A stretch of 64,000 bases of DNA, taken from contig CM042084.1 of NCBI GenBank assembly GCA_023512835.1, forward strand, positions 15,007,403 to 15,071,402, given 5' to 3'. A program made the position numbers and the translations under genes. Below, piece by piece: positions 1 through 8,805 of the stretch. The notes below the pieces were generated by a model. It was not told where the DNA came from, made no database searches, and saw only the letters and a list, made by a program, of their open reading frames with translations. Source of the stretch: Taxillus chinensis (Eukaryota; Streptophyta; Magnoliopsida; Santalales; Loranthaceae). The stretch's first letter is position 1; every line of letters begins with the position of its first letter.

Positions 1-590
1 AAATGATAAAGAATATTATTTGAAAATGTGTAAAATTTAGAATAAAATTATAGGAAATGCTTCTTTTAACTAAAATTTAAGTAAAAATATAAAAAATAAT
101 ATGTGATAATTTTTGAAACATGACAATGCCAAGCTTCAACTTTAAAAATATGTGATAGTTAATAAATTCATCAAAAATTGATATTTTTAAATGGAGTTGG
201 ATGCAATTTCGATAATATAATACTATTAAAATTTGTATATACATTTATTCAGTTAATCTAAGAGCATTCATATAAGGTCCTTAGTTTTAAATTTTAGATA
301 AAAAATTAAGTCATTCAAACTCTAAAATTTAGAGAATAAAAATAAAAATTAGAATTTTTTTTTCATATGGATCATTATTAATCATTCAAATATTTTTTAT
401 ATTTTATTATAAAAATGTTTTTTTTATTATATTTATTGAAAAAAATCTCATCATTGGTAAATAGAAGAAATAAAAAATAGTAAAAATAAAAAATTATAAT
501 TTAAAAGAATAAAAAAAAGATAAAAAACAAAATATGAAGGATAAATAAAATATATAAATAATATAAATTTTATTTTTAAAATAAAAATAA
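1..590. other. AT-rich non-coding flank
   Basis: Very AT-rich DNA with long A and T runs. No reading frame resembles a known protein; the open frames here are low-complexity products of the base composition. I see no gene in it. Confidence 0.6.
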
Positions 591-594
591 AGAT

Positions 595-750
595 TATGAA
601 AAGTATTATCAACGTAATGTCGTGGGAATGATTTGAACTCGTAATCAATATTGCCATAGGATCGACAATTATTGGCCGTGCATGAGATTAGTCTAGCCAC
701 GGCATCACACATCTCCCTTGTCTTGGGGTAGAGTGACGCCTCAAACCCCC
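595..750 (-). repeat. Possible tRNA-derived SINE-like segment
   Basis: Read on the minus strand, this stretch has a pol III A-box-like motif (TGGCTAGACTAAT, about 688-700) and, some 50-60 bp further on, a B-box-like motif (GAGTTCAAATC, about 630-640). It ends in AT-rich DNA. This order fits a tRNA-derived SINE, but no clean poly(A) tail or target duplication was found. It could equally be a decayed fragment of another repeat. Confidence 0.25.

Positions 751-753
<3 letters not shown>

Positions 754-799
<46 letters not shown>
754..799. repeat. (TA)n microsatellite
   Basis: About 23 uninterrupted TA dinucleotides, preceded by a short C run. A simple sequence repeat, likely length-polymorphic. 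Confidence 0.95.
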
Positions 800-802
<3 letters not shown>

Positions 803-804
803 TT

Positions 805-1799
805 CGTCAATAAATAAATAGTAAGTATGAATGTCAAAAGTAATTTAATTAATGACTCGAGCCGTTTGATTCGATTTGATTCATTCCCATAAGCTATGGT
901 CTTAAATATTATTCCATCCAACCCAAAATTTTTAAATAAATTTAATATGAAAAACAATGACTCAACTCCCTACCTCGAAGCTCTGTCCATCCGACCACTA
1001 CCGAAAAAGTCCCGCGAGCTATTCGCATTTGATCACGAGATAACAATTTATAAGCATTCGAATAAACCCGAGGATACTTTTCTACGCTCTATCCAAATTA
1101 TAAATTAAAGTACAACATCAAAGTTGAAAATGAGCAAAAACCAATACTAACAAAGCTTTAGGTGGAAGCCTTAAAAATCCCAAAAATTCGATTACCAATC
1201 ACGTTCAAAATTGATTAAATATGATAATACCCTAATTCGTTGTAGCAAATGGAACATGCAATCCCACATATTTTGACAAACATCAAATGTGAACAAACTA
1301 AACACTTGTAATAATTTTCTGGTTTATATTTAAATTACATATAAACTAATTTTACAAGTTCAACATAACTCAAAGACTAAAATTTACTACAACTATATAA
1401 ATATGAATTCAAAAATAGCTTTGGTAAAATTTTTCTTTTTTTCAAATAATGTTCAATTCAAATCAGACAATGGTCCATTACTCCATCCACGCTCAAACCA
1501 AATATAATAAATCTAGCTTACAATCTTGAAATTCATTTTACAAAAGAAATACATACTATAACAAACAAACCAAATATTTTTTTTTTAATCAATTTTGAGA
1601 AAACAATTTATGTGATCTGGTTGACATGTAAAGCCTGGAATCTGAAACCCATTTTTTCCCTCGAGAAAAAGGACAAATACATCGTGATGCAAATGGAATA
1701 ACACAAGATAAATGGAGTACAAAAATGCCCCATGCAACCATTCAAGGTCTACTGTTGCCCATTATGGGATCAATAAACTCAGGATAATTGAAATAGATA
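805..1799. other. Intergenic DNA downstream of the ankyrin/TPR gene
   Basis: AT-rich DNA on the 3' side of the minus-strand ankyrin/TPR gene. It probably includes that gene's 3' UTR and terminator, which cannot be located precisely. The only recognisable item is a 29-bp copy of an exon segment at 1466-1494, listed separately. Confidence 0.5.
1466..1494 (-). repeat. 29-bp exact copy of an exon segment
   Basis: Bases 1466-1494 match 2936-2964 exactly. The latter lies inside the 2913-3065 exon and encodes part of the segment after the last ankyrin repeat. The copy lies beyond the gene's stop codon, in the same orientation, with no coding continuity around it. Confidence 0.85.
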
Positions 1800-1895
1800 C
1801 TAAATAACATGATACCTCAAATCATCTTCATACATTTTGTTATCCTTTTCCAACTGACAAGCTTCTTCAAAGTATTTGGCAGCTAAATAAAATTG
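1800..1895 (-). CDS. Ankyrin/TPR gene, last exon (TPR end and stop)
   Basis: Acceptor CAG at 1896-1898, then a phase-0 frame ending at TAG. It encodes 31 residues beginning QFYLAAKYFEEACQLEKDNK, the third TPR helix pair. The usual 'A..F..A..L.P.N' spacing of ankyrin-TPR C-termini is visible. It joins in phase to the 2021-2191 exon. Confidence 0.8.
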   Translation of the reverse strand, partial: QFYLAAKYFEEACQLEKDNKMYEDDLRYHVI

Positions 1896-4800
1896 CTGCA
1901 ATAAATTATAGCATTGTCCATTAGCTTTAACTAGAAAAATACAAATCTAATTTTCACTTACATCCTAGCTCTAGAGGAGACATGCATTTATGCAGCCAGA
2001 AGAGATGGAGACCTATATACCTTACGTGAATTAAATACAACACCTCTCGCATAGCTTCCCAAAGGGTAGTTCGGCTTTAACTTTGTGGATTCAATTGCAT
2101 CAGTGAAGGCAGAATTCAAATGCTTCATCATGGAATAACACAAGCTCCTTTTTGCGAGGAAAAAGACACGATCTTTATTTCTAATACATGCCTGTATTAT
2201 CAAAACTTTAAACAATCACGATTTTGTAGAAACAGCTCCCGCTCACGTGTACATACATACTTCTCCCAACAATATGAAACCCTCATTTCGGTAGTTCAAT
2301 GGGCTTGAATAAAGGCAGGTGAGGGTCAAATTACTCAACTTTCAAGGCAATCATAACAACAACAAAAACACAAAAAAAAAAAAAATCATACCAGCCAATA
2401 CCAAGTTATTGCTCTGTTGTATTTTCTGGCCTCAAATGCATTATCCACCTCTGATACATAATATTGGAATACATCGTTTGCCTTCTGATTTATCTGTAAA
2501 CAATATTATTAATAATATACAACCAAATATAACTGGGAAAAGAAAACATGAAACATAGCTCAACAAAACAAATAATGATGTTCCTTTACAAAAGGCATCA
2601 AAAAGGATTCATAAAAAAGACAAAATGCATTGAGTAATGCTCTCTATTATTAGATTTTAAAGAGTTAAAAGCGCGCGCATGAATTGGTTCTAAAAAAATG
2701 ATAAGTGAACAATAAAACTAGCATTTCCAAATCAGAGGCAGACAGATAATGCCCTCTGAATCCGTGGTAGATAATTAAAAAAGGCAAGGTAGAGCTTCAT
2801 TTGTTTCAAACAAAACAATTTTGGAGAATAAATGTGACAAGCTTGGCAAGTGGAAATGAAAATTATAATTGATAATTACAGATATTCCACAAAAAAACTA
2901 ATGGGCAAATACCTCCATTTCAAATTTCTTAGAGCGACAATGGTCCATTACTCCATCCACGCTCCAGTCTTCAATACCTTTAACGGGCAAGGTTCTATGA
3001 AATAATTTTTCAACCATGCCACGATTGTTTTTCAGTGCCGCCAATTCTAATGGGGTTAGGCCATACTGCAATCAACAAAAAACTATACATGATAAGGCAA
3101 CACTTTACACAAACTCAAGTCAAACAAAATACAAAAAAAAATATTATCAAGTTGGCCAAACAATATACATAGGTTTTTCAAACCCTACTTAGGGTTTGTG
3201 AGTTTCCTGTTTAGTTTTTAATTTTATTGGTGCAGTGTCTTTGGGTTGCTACGTGTTTTTTGAAAGAGAAAAGTAAACTGTTAGACAAGAATTTTTAAAA
3301 AATAGCTTTCGTTCCTGGAATGGAAAATGAGACTTGATGTAATAATGCAGGTTCAATTGTGACAGCAGCATATGGGTACAAAACCTCTAGCAACAGGACG
3401 CGAAGGAAAATGCTGCATCGTGCGGCGTTTGGATTTTTTATTAACTTTTTGTTGTTATGTAATATTTATGTAGTGTATGTCACTGTAAAATTTTATAGCG
3501 GTTAGATTTTGCATACATGTAATTACAAAAAAATAAAAAAATAAAAAATAAAAAAACTGAATAACGCGCGGCGTTTTCCTTGCGCTGCAGCGAACTCGCG
3601 TCCCTAGCAACAAGCTACCACCAACAAATTTTTATTAGGTGTTTTTTCATTTCTTCCCAGCCTTTTCAAGTCAGCAATAAAAAATGACCAGTTTTAAAAG
3701 AAAAGGCACAAAGGCATCGTTAGCTTTTTCTGTTCAAAAAAAAAAAAAACTAACGAAGATGACCTCTAGAGATAAAATTGGTAATGCATTAACACAAAAA
3801 TAGATCTACAGTTGTCTTGGTTGCCACAAATTCATATCCATGCCCCAAACAATGAAGCACCACTAAACCGACTGGACAGCTGTCCAAGCCAAAAAATGGC
3901 CACATCTTTTTTCTTCGAAAAAGTCTAGAAGGCAGTTTTGGCCATCTGTAAGTGTTTGACCATTTAAAAGGTCACTTTGACTGTTTAAACGATTTAAAAA
4001 AACTTTCGAGCGAGACGAAAAGGATAGATAAAGAATGAATATTGTTTCATAGCGAGGAGAAACGGAGAAAGAAAAAAACTCAACTTTATACATGCTTCTG
4101 TGAACCACTTCAGATCCTCATTAGGGATCCAGAAGTCTTGACTATCATATTGAGATCATCAATATATAGTGCTGGGCTCCTTATTGTTATGATGTATCTG
4201 CTGAGAGGTATTGTGTTAAACTCCTATTGCGTTGGCTGATAACTTCTTGTTATGATAGAACCCAAAAACTCAATTGAAGTATTCCTCAATATTGTGGATG
4301 CGTTGAAGAGCATTGACAAGAACAATAACTAAGCCTTTATCTCAATACTTGAATTCAACTAAATGAAATAAAATATTAAATTAAATTTAGCCAGATAGAC
4401 GAATACTATAACACATCGCAATCAATTGTTTCATTGTTAACCAATCCTGAAACATTCATATGGTTGCCCATGCCCACAGTCAGTCCCATGCCCAAATAAG
4501 AACTCCATTGTATCTTCCGGAATATAGAAAAGAGAGAAGCGTGATTATTTGCAGGAAATTTCAATCAAGGCTTACTAAAAGAGGGTATTATTCATGCTAT
4601 TTATCATAGAACAAATTTTGTAACAAGCTTAAGCATATCTATAAGCTTGAGGGGAGTATGGAAATTTAGATTACAATTATTAGCTAGTTAGCAACTCGGG
4701 CCTAATGTCCATATGGCCCACAATGGCTAGATCAAAGCCTATATCAGCAAAATCTCATTCATTTTGATTTTTCTCTTCCAACAAGAACTATAGTTGCAAG

Positions 4801-7049
4801 TGGCAGGGAAAACCGCAAATATAACAAAAAAAATAATATAAACCTACAATATCTTTGCGATTTGTGTCGGCACCATGTTCCAATAAGCTTTTGAAAATCT
4901 CCATGCTCCCAATTGCAACTTCTAAAGGTGCCAATCTATGTGCTGTGTAGTTTGTATTAGCTCCATTCTAGTTTGCAAAAAAAAAAAAACATTAATATTC
5001 ACAAAAAAATCAAGGAAAGGAGGAAACAAGACAATATTTAGGAGTGAGTAGTATACACAAATCAGGTTGATGGCAGATCCCTCACGATTGTATATAACAG
5101 ACACCAATGGTGGTGAAAGACAACCTTCCGGAACTACATTCGGCTGGAAAATGAAATTTCGATGACTTCAAACACTTAAATGTTTGCTCGAAGGGAACAA
5201 ATCCATCCATTAAATAAAACAATTCGAGACGGTCATTACTTTTAACAAAAACCTTTAATGAAAACTCAATAATTCAAGTACATTCCTTGGTGTCCGAATA
5301 AACCTTGCAACTAAATTGATGTTGGATGGGTCCAAATGCTCTCACCAAGCAAAATCATTCAAGAGTTGTATTTACCAGTGTCACTTGAAACTTTTCTTTT
5401 CTCCTAGCATGTGTGCGAGTACAAAACCTCATGTTGCTTATATAGCAAATTACAATGGCAGCACATGGAAACTTAGTTGAGCTACTCAGCATTTAACAAG
5501 CTTAAAAAGCAATTCTGGTATAAATAAAAAAGAAAATAGACAAATAAACAAATATAACTCACATCGGCCTTGTGTTTAAGCAAAAAGTCGAGGGCATGTT
5601 CCGTTTCACGGGCTGCAGCAAAACGCAATGGTGTGCCAAAATCAGATGTTGGCATACACATAGCAACACAACCATGCCTAAGCAAATTCGCAATAGCATC
5701 AATATTCCCTGGCAGAAAAAAAGAAGAAGATTCAATTGGTGGTCGAATGGTGAACTTTAGCTGCAACTGTAATAATGATTGAGATGGTAGAAAAGGATTA
5801 TGGGATCAGCAATAAATCATTACATTAAACTTCAGGGGAATGATCATAAGCAAGCAAATGTGCACAATCAACCCAACAAGATTCAAGTCCCTCAGAATTG
5901 CATGCAATAATTACCAAATAATAAAAATTAAGTAACAACAAGCCAACATTTAGAAAAACCCAAACTAAAGATGCACTTGTACTATATTTAACAAAACTCT
6001 GAATAGCTATGTCACATCAACTCTCTAATCACAATAACAGGGTTACGATGAATTATTAAGTCATCATGAACAAAACGGAATTTTGCATAAACCTAATCGT
6101 GCAGCAAAATGTAAAGCAGAATGCTCCGTTAGATTGAATGCATTAACATCTGCCCCAAGATCAACAAGAACGTCCATAGTTTTCATTTGATTTCCAGCAG
6201 TTACTGAGCGACTGACATCTGTAAGAAATTGATTCATTAAGAGGCATACAGGAGTAAATCATCAGTAAATTCTTAATTGTCTAAAAACAACCTCAATTAA
6301 TTGTAAGAAAACACCATAATAAACTGAAATCAGCACCACAATGGTGATTAATATCACAAGTTCCCTAATTATATATGATCAGAATACTCAAAACCAATTC
6401 ATTGAGGCATTAAAAATTTATTCTCTATTGCTTTCAATGTAAGCTAAAGCAGCTTACGAGATCAGCACTAAAATCACTACTAACCTTATTGCCTTTTTCC
6501 CCTGACGCCTCTCACTAACTTTTAAACATCATCACTGAAAAGTAATCTTTGTCCCCTCACGAATCTGTAGGAACCTCCCACCCATATTTTCAGCTAATTT
6601 GCAAGGAACCCCATCCCTCATGCCCAACAAAATGTGCAAAATCATCCCAACATGATTCCAAGCCTCTCAAAGTGTGACTCCCAATCAATCATTACATTAA
6701 GAATCGTGCAACTAGCCAGACAATAGTAGGAGAGACCTAAAGTGAGAGAACAAAGCTATAAAAAAGTGTATCATATCCACCCACAAGGAAAATTCATTGC
6801 AATTGTATTTTATATATATAAAAAAGATCTACAAAGCTATGCTAGATCATATCCACTCACAGAACAACCAATTTATGATGAAGATTTAGGTCATCAATAC
6901 TACGACTTATGGACTTATTTGGACGGAGGAAAAATAAGTTTTTTTGAAACCTTCCAGTCCCCCAATAAAAATGGGCGATGTATATTTTTCAGGAAACTTG
7001 TGGATTTTCGTATTTCCTTCAAGAACCGCGTAGTGCAATGGAGTGCTAT
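1800..7049 (-). CDS. Ankyrin-repeat/TPR protein gene (5' part missing), nine exons
   Basis: Nine short exons with GT-AG borders join in compatible phases on the minus strand and end at a TAG stop (1800-1802). The product begins with several ankyrin repeats (motifs such as TPLHYAV, SALHFAARL, GTPLRFAAA and LTPLELAALKNN). It then has a C-terminal TPR-like region whose second helix pair (LAKRSLCYSMMKHLNSAF) matches the 'SNRSLC' TPR pattern of plant ankyrin-TPR proteins. That family is thought to act as cytosolic or nuclear scaffolds or Hsp70/Hsp90 co-chaperones; the role here is inferred. No initiating exon was found. Upstream DNA is LINE, hAT and retrotransposon sequence, so the 5' end has been displaced or lost. 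The phase-matched exons suggest recent coding constraint, but it may now be a 5'-truncated pseudogene. Confidence 0.8.
2021..2191 (-). CDS. Ankyrin/TPR gene, TPR exon
   Basis: A 171-bp phase-0 exon with acceptor CAG and donor AAG|GTATAT. It encodes 57 residues forming the central TPR, with the family's conserved 'RSLC' helix and a 'LKPNYP' turn where relatives have 'LRPDWP'. It is the clearest evidence for the TPR assignment. Confidence 0.85.
2392..2493 (-). CDS. Ankyrin/TPR gene, first TPR-helix exon
   Basis: A 102-bp phase-0 exon (acceptor TTTACAG, donor CTG|GTATGA). It encodes 34 residues including a 'VDNAFEARKYNRAITWY' segment, equivalent to the first TPR helix pair ('..G..AF....Y..AI..Y'). 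It joins in phase to both neighbours. Confidence 0.75.
2913..3065 (-). CDS. Ankyrin/TPR gene, last ankyrin repeat exon
   Basis: A 153-bp phase-0 exon (acceptor GCAG, donor GAG|GTATTT). It starts with a canonical ankyrin helix (YGLTPLELAALKNNRGMVEK) and continues into a linker with the 'W..D' pattern that precedes the TPR domain in this family. Its 2936-2964 segment is duplicated at 1466-1494. Confidence 0.85.
3066..4847. other. Long intron of the ankyrin/TPR gene
   Basis: A 1.8-kb intron between the exons ending at 4848 and starting at 3065 on the minus strand. It is AT-rich and holds one MITE (3395-3603). I see no other gene in it; the open frames at 3863-4239 resemble no protein family. 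Confidence 0.6.
3395..3603. mobile_element. MITE with 8-bp target duplication
   Basis: A 209-bp non-coding insertion is bracketed by identical 8-bp flanks CTAGCAAC (3387-3394 and 3604-3611). Its ends carry short inverted motifs (GGACGCGA on the left, TCGCGTCC on the right), with further GC-rich subterminal similarity. An 8-bp duplication fits a non-autonomous hAT-type MITE; the terminal repeats are short and imperfect. Confidence 0.65.
4848..4967 (-). CDS. Ankyrin/TPR gene, ankyrin exon
   Basis: A 120-bp phase-0 exon (acceptor CTAG, donor ATT|GTAGGT) encoding 40 residues. It starts with NGANTNYTAHRLAPLEVAIG and ends with LLEHGADTNRKDI, the typical end of one ankyrin repeat leading into the next exon's YGLTPL. 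Confidence 0.85.
5057..5143 (-). CDS. Ankyrin/TPR gene, ankyrin exon
   Basis: An 87-bp phase-0 exon (acceptor TTCCAG, donor TGT|GTATAC). It starts PNVVPEGCLSPPLVSVIY, so that 'HKAD' of the preceding exon plus 'PNVV' recreates the ankyrin loop 'GADPN'. It joins in phase to the next exon's 'NGANTN'. Confidence 0.8.
5563..5708 (-). CDS. Ankyrin/TPR gene, ankyrin exon
   Basis: A 146-bp exon entering in phase 1 (acceptor GCCAG) and leaving in phase 0 at GAT|GTGAGT. It encodes NIDAIANLLRHGC and SDFGTPLRFAAARETEHALD, one full ankyrin repeat. The split glycine codon is completed by the upstream exon. Confidence 0.85.
6093..6218 (-). CDS. Ankyrin/TPR gene, ankyrin exon
   Basis: A 126-bp exon (acceptor CTTACAG, donor TTAG|GTTTAT). 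It encodes TMDVLVDLGADVNAFNLTEH followed by SALHFAARL, the end of one ankyrin repeat and the start of the next. Phases match on both sides. Confidence 0.8.
6951..7049 (-). CDS. Ankyrin/TPR gene, most upstream exon visible
   Basis: The exon begins after a CTTACAG acceptor with a clear ankyrin start (STPLHYAVLEGNTKI). I placed the donor at GAAG|GTTTCA because it gives the phase needed by the next exon. The residues after NTKI do not look like an ankyrin repeat, so either the donor is wrong or this end has decayed. Confidence 0.5.
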
Positions 7050-7089
7050 CTGTAAGAAATCAATTGGTGAGACCACAACAGGTAGATAA

Positions 7090-7350
7090 TGTACATGTAG
7101 AGGGTTCCAATGACACTTTATCTACATTTACCTTAACCTTGTTCCAATGACACTATTGTTTGGGTCAACCTCCTTTAGAGGGTTCATCCTCCTACGGGTA
7201 ATTTTTTCTCGAGGGCAATCTCTTGAATAACCTATTGTTCTTGGAAAGTCACTAGGTCATGTACTCAATAACCTATCAAAATTTTTGTTTAGCACGTTTC
7301 TTTGCCTAGTCCCTATTGTGCCTTTGTTTCTTCTCTTTTGTGTGTTTATA
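7090..7350. other. Non-coding spacer between gene remnant and LINE
   Basis: No protein-like frame and no recognisable repeat. It ends where the poly(A)-side of the LINE relic begins. Confidence 0.4.
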
Positions 7351-7599
7351 TTCCTTTTTTTATAAGAAAATTTTATTGAAATATAAAGATCGCACACAAG
7401 GAATAGAAATACAACAAGACTCAAAAAGAACAACCATTAACAATATCACAAATGGAAAAAAAAAAATTATACACGCCTTAAGCAAACATCTATTTCCTCA
7501 AACCCCAGGAAAAAAGATATGTCTTTATAGCATACCACTCCCGATCATCAAATATATGTGCACTTGCTTGCACCAAAGACAAAAAAAAAAACAATGAGG

Positions 7600-8280
7600 G
7601 AAAGCCCATCAAATCAACCCACACCCCCTAGCCAACACGCAAACAACGCATCAAGTGACAATGGCATCACCCAATGAAGGAAAAGATGATTCATAGGCTC
7701 CATTGAAGCCTTACATATGTAAGGCTGGCTACAAGGATGAAACTCCGGCGCCACAAATTATCAATAATAAGAATCTAGGCCAAGTACCGCAATCTAAGCA
7801 AAGAAGGCAACCCTGGACGGAACATGTGCCTTCCACACTATGCCAAGGAAAACTCCTAGGTCGTGCATGCGTAAGAAGAAAATAAAATCTCTTGACCTGA
7901 TAGTCACGCTCTCGATTGGGACGCCAACATAGCCTATTGGCTGCAAGCCTCATTGGGGAAATCAAATACATGTCAAAAAATAATGAGAAAGCTTTCAATT
8001 CCCAATCTTGAGCAGCCCACGAAAACAACACCTCTCACTACATTGTAATATCCCGAAGACAATGAACATCAGCTACAGAAGCATCCGAAGAGCATACACA
8101 CCAATACAACTCCGAGTAAACGAGCTTCAAAATAGATCCACCACACCATACATCATTCCAAAAGCAAATAGAAGCACCATCCCATCGCATGCGAATGAAT
8201 TTCCGTAATCCCATGCCATGCGGTTGTGAGGCATCAATGAGATCCAACCCCCCCCCCACCCCCCCCCAACAACCATGTAC
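7600..8280 (-). pseudogene. LINE reverse transcriptase C-terminus, zf-RVT domain
   Basis: The frame-broken translation contains MRWDGASICFWNDVWCGG ('.W.G.S..FW.D.W.G'), then DYQVKRFYFLLT and FPWHSVEGTC. These follow the order of the zinc-binding domain at the C-terminus of plant L1-type reverse transcriptases. The cysteine/histidine part beyond 7700 is eroded (a 'MNHLLLHC'-like remnant is just visible). No function is expected. Confidence 0.75.
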
Positions 8281-8286
8281 TTCATT

Positions 8287-8336
8287 CAGGGGCGGAACCA
8301 GGATTGTGTATCGGGGGGGCCAAGACAGCTGGAGTC
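8287..8336. mobile_element. hAT-type terminal sequence
   Basis: Starts CAGGGGCGGAACCAGGATTG, a typical terminal inverted repeat of plant hAT elements of the TTF-zinc-finger type, followed by the usual G-run and 'CCAAGAC' subterminal motif. It is probably the 3' end of the hAT whose transposase lies at 8806-11231. A 161-bp LINE fragment separates the two. The matching right-hand repeat was not found. Confidence 0.6.
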
Positions 8337-8805
8337 TCACATTGATTAATATCCCAGCAATGCTGGAAAAAAAGGCAGAAAACCCATCCAACCCACTGAA
8401 CCCAGCTGTGGAATAGACGTCACAGTCAAAAACAGTCTGCCTAATCTCATCAGTAGAAAGAAGTTTATTTAATTCAGCACAAGTAGTTGAATAAAAGAAC
8501 AACAGTCAAAATTACTAGCAATAGAAGAATCATGAAAAAACAATTGAGAAAAGAAAGACACCAGATTTTTTTATTGGGCAGAGTAGAAAAAATAGTATTC
8601 TCATTGTCCTTAATCTCAAGAAAAAATAGTGTTGAATCTGCTGATCCTCAAAGTCATCTTTTGTTTGGGGTTCACAAGTTCAGAAGTTGGGGTCATTCAG
8701 TAGATCATTAGATATTACAAAATTCAACAGCTACCATGAGCTATAGGGTGAAGAAACAACCACAAAAAACCATTAGATATTATCAGTAAGTTCAAACCAC
8801 ATTTA

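Larger units (their letters stand above)
7351..8502 (-). mobile_element. 5'-truncated, internally deleted LINE (non-LTR retrotransposon)
   Basis: On the minus strand the order is a reverse-transcriptase N-terminal motif (GLDGFSAFFSS, where LINEs have 'GPDGFSAFFFQ'; 8342-8502), then a zf-RVT region (7600-8280), then a 3' UTR-like stretch ending in an A-run near 7351 beside an AATAAA-like signal. About 1 kb of RT core that should separate the first two parts is absent. In its place sits a hAT-like end (8287-8336). The element is dead. Confidence 0.75.

Noticed and set aside
595..750. A tRNA gene
   Set aside because: A-box- and B-box-like words are present, but no cloverleaf or acceptor stem pairing could be drawn; at most a SINE remnant.
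3863..4239. Open frames of 65-81 codons within the long intron
   Set aside because: Flanked by good exons on the same gene, no similarity to any family recognised, composition like surrounding intron.
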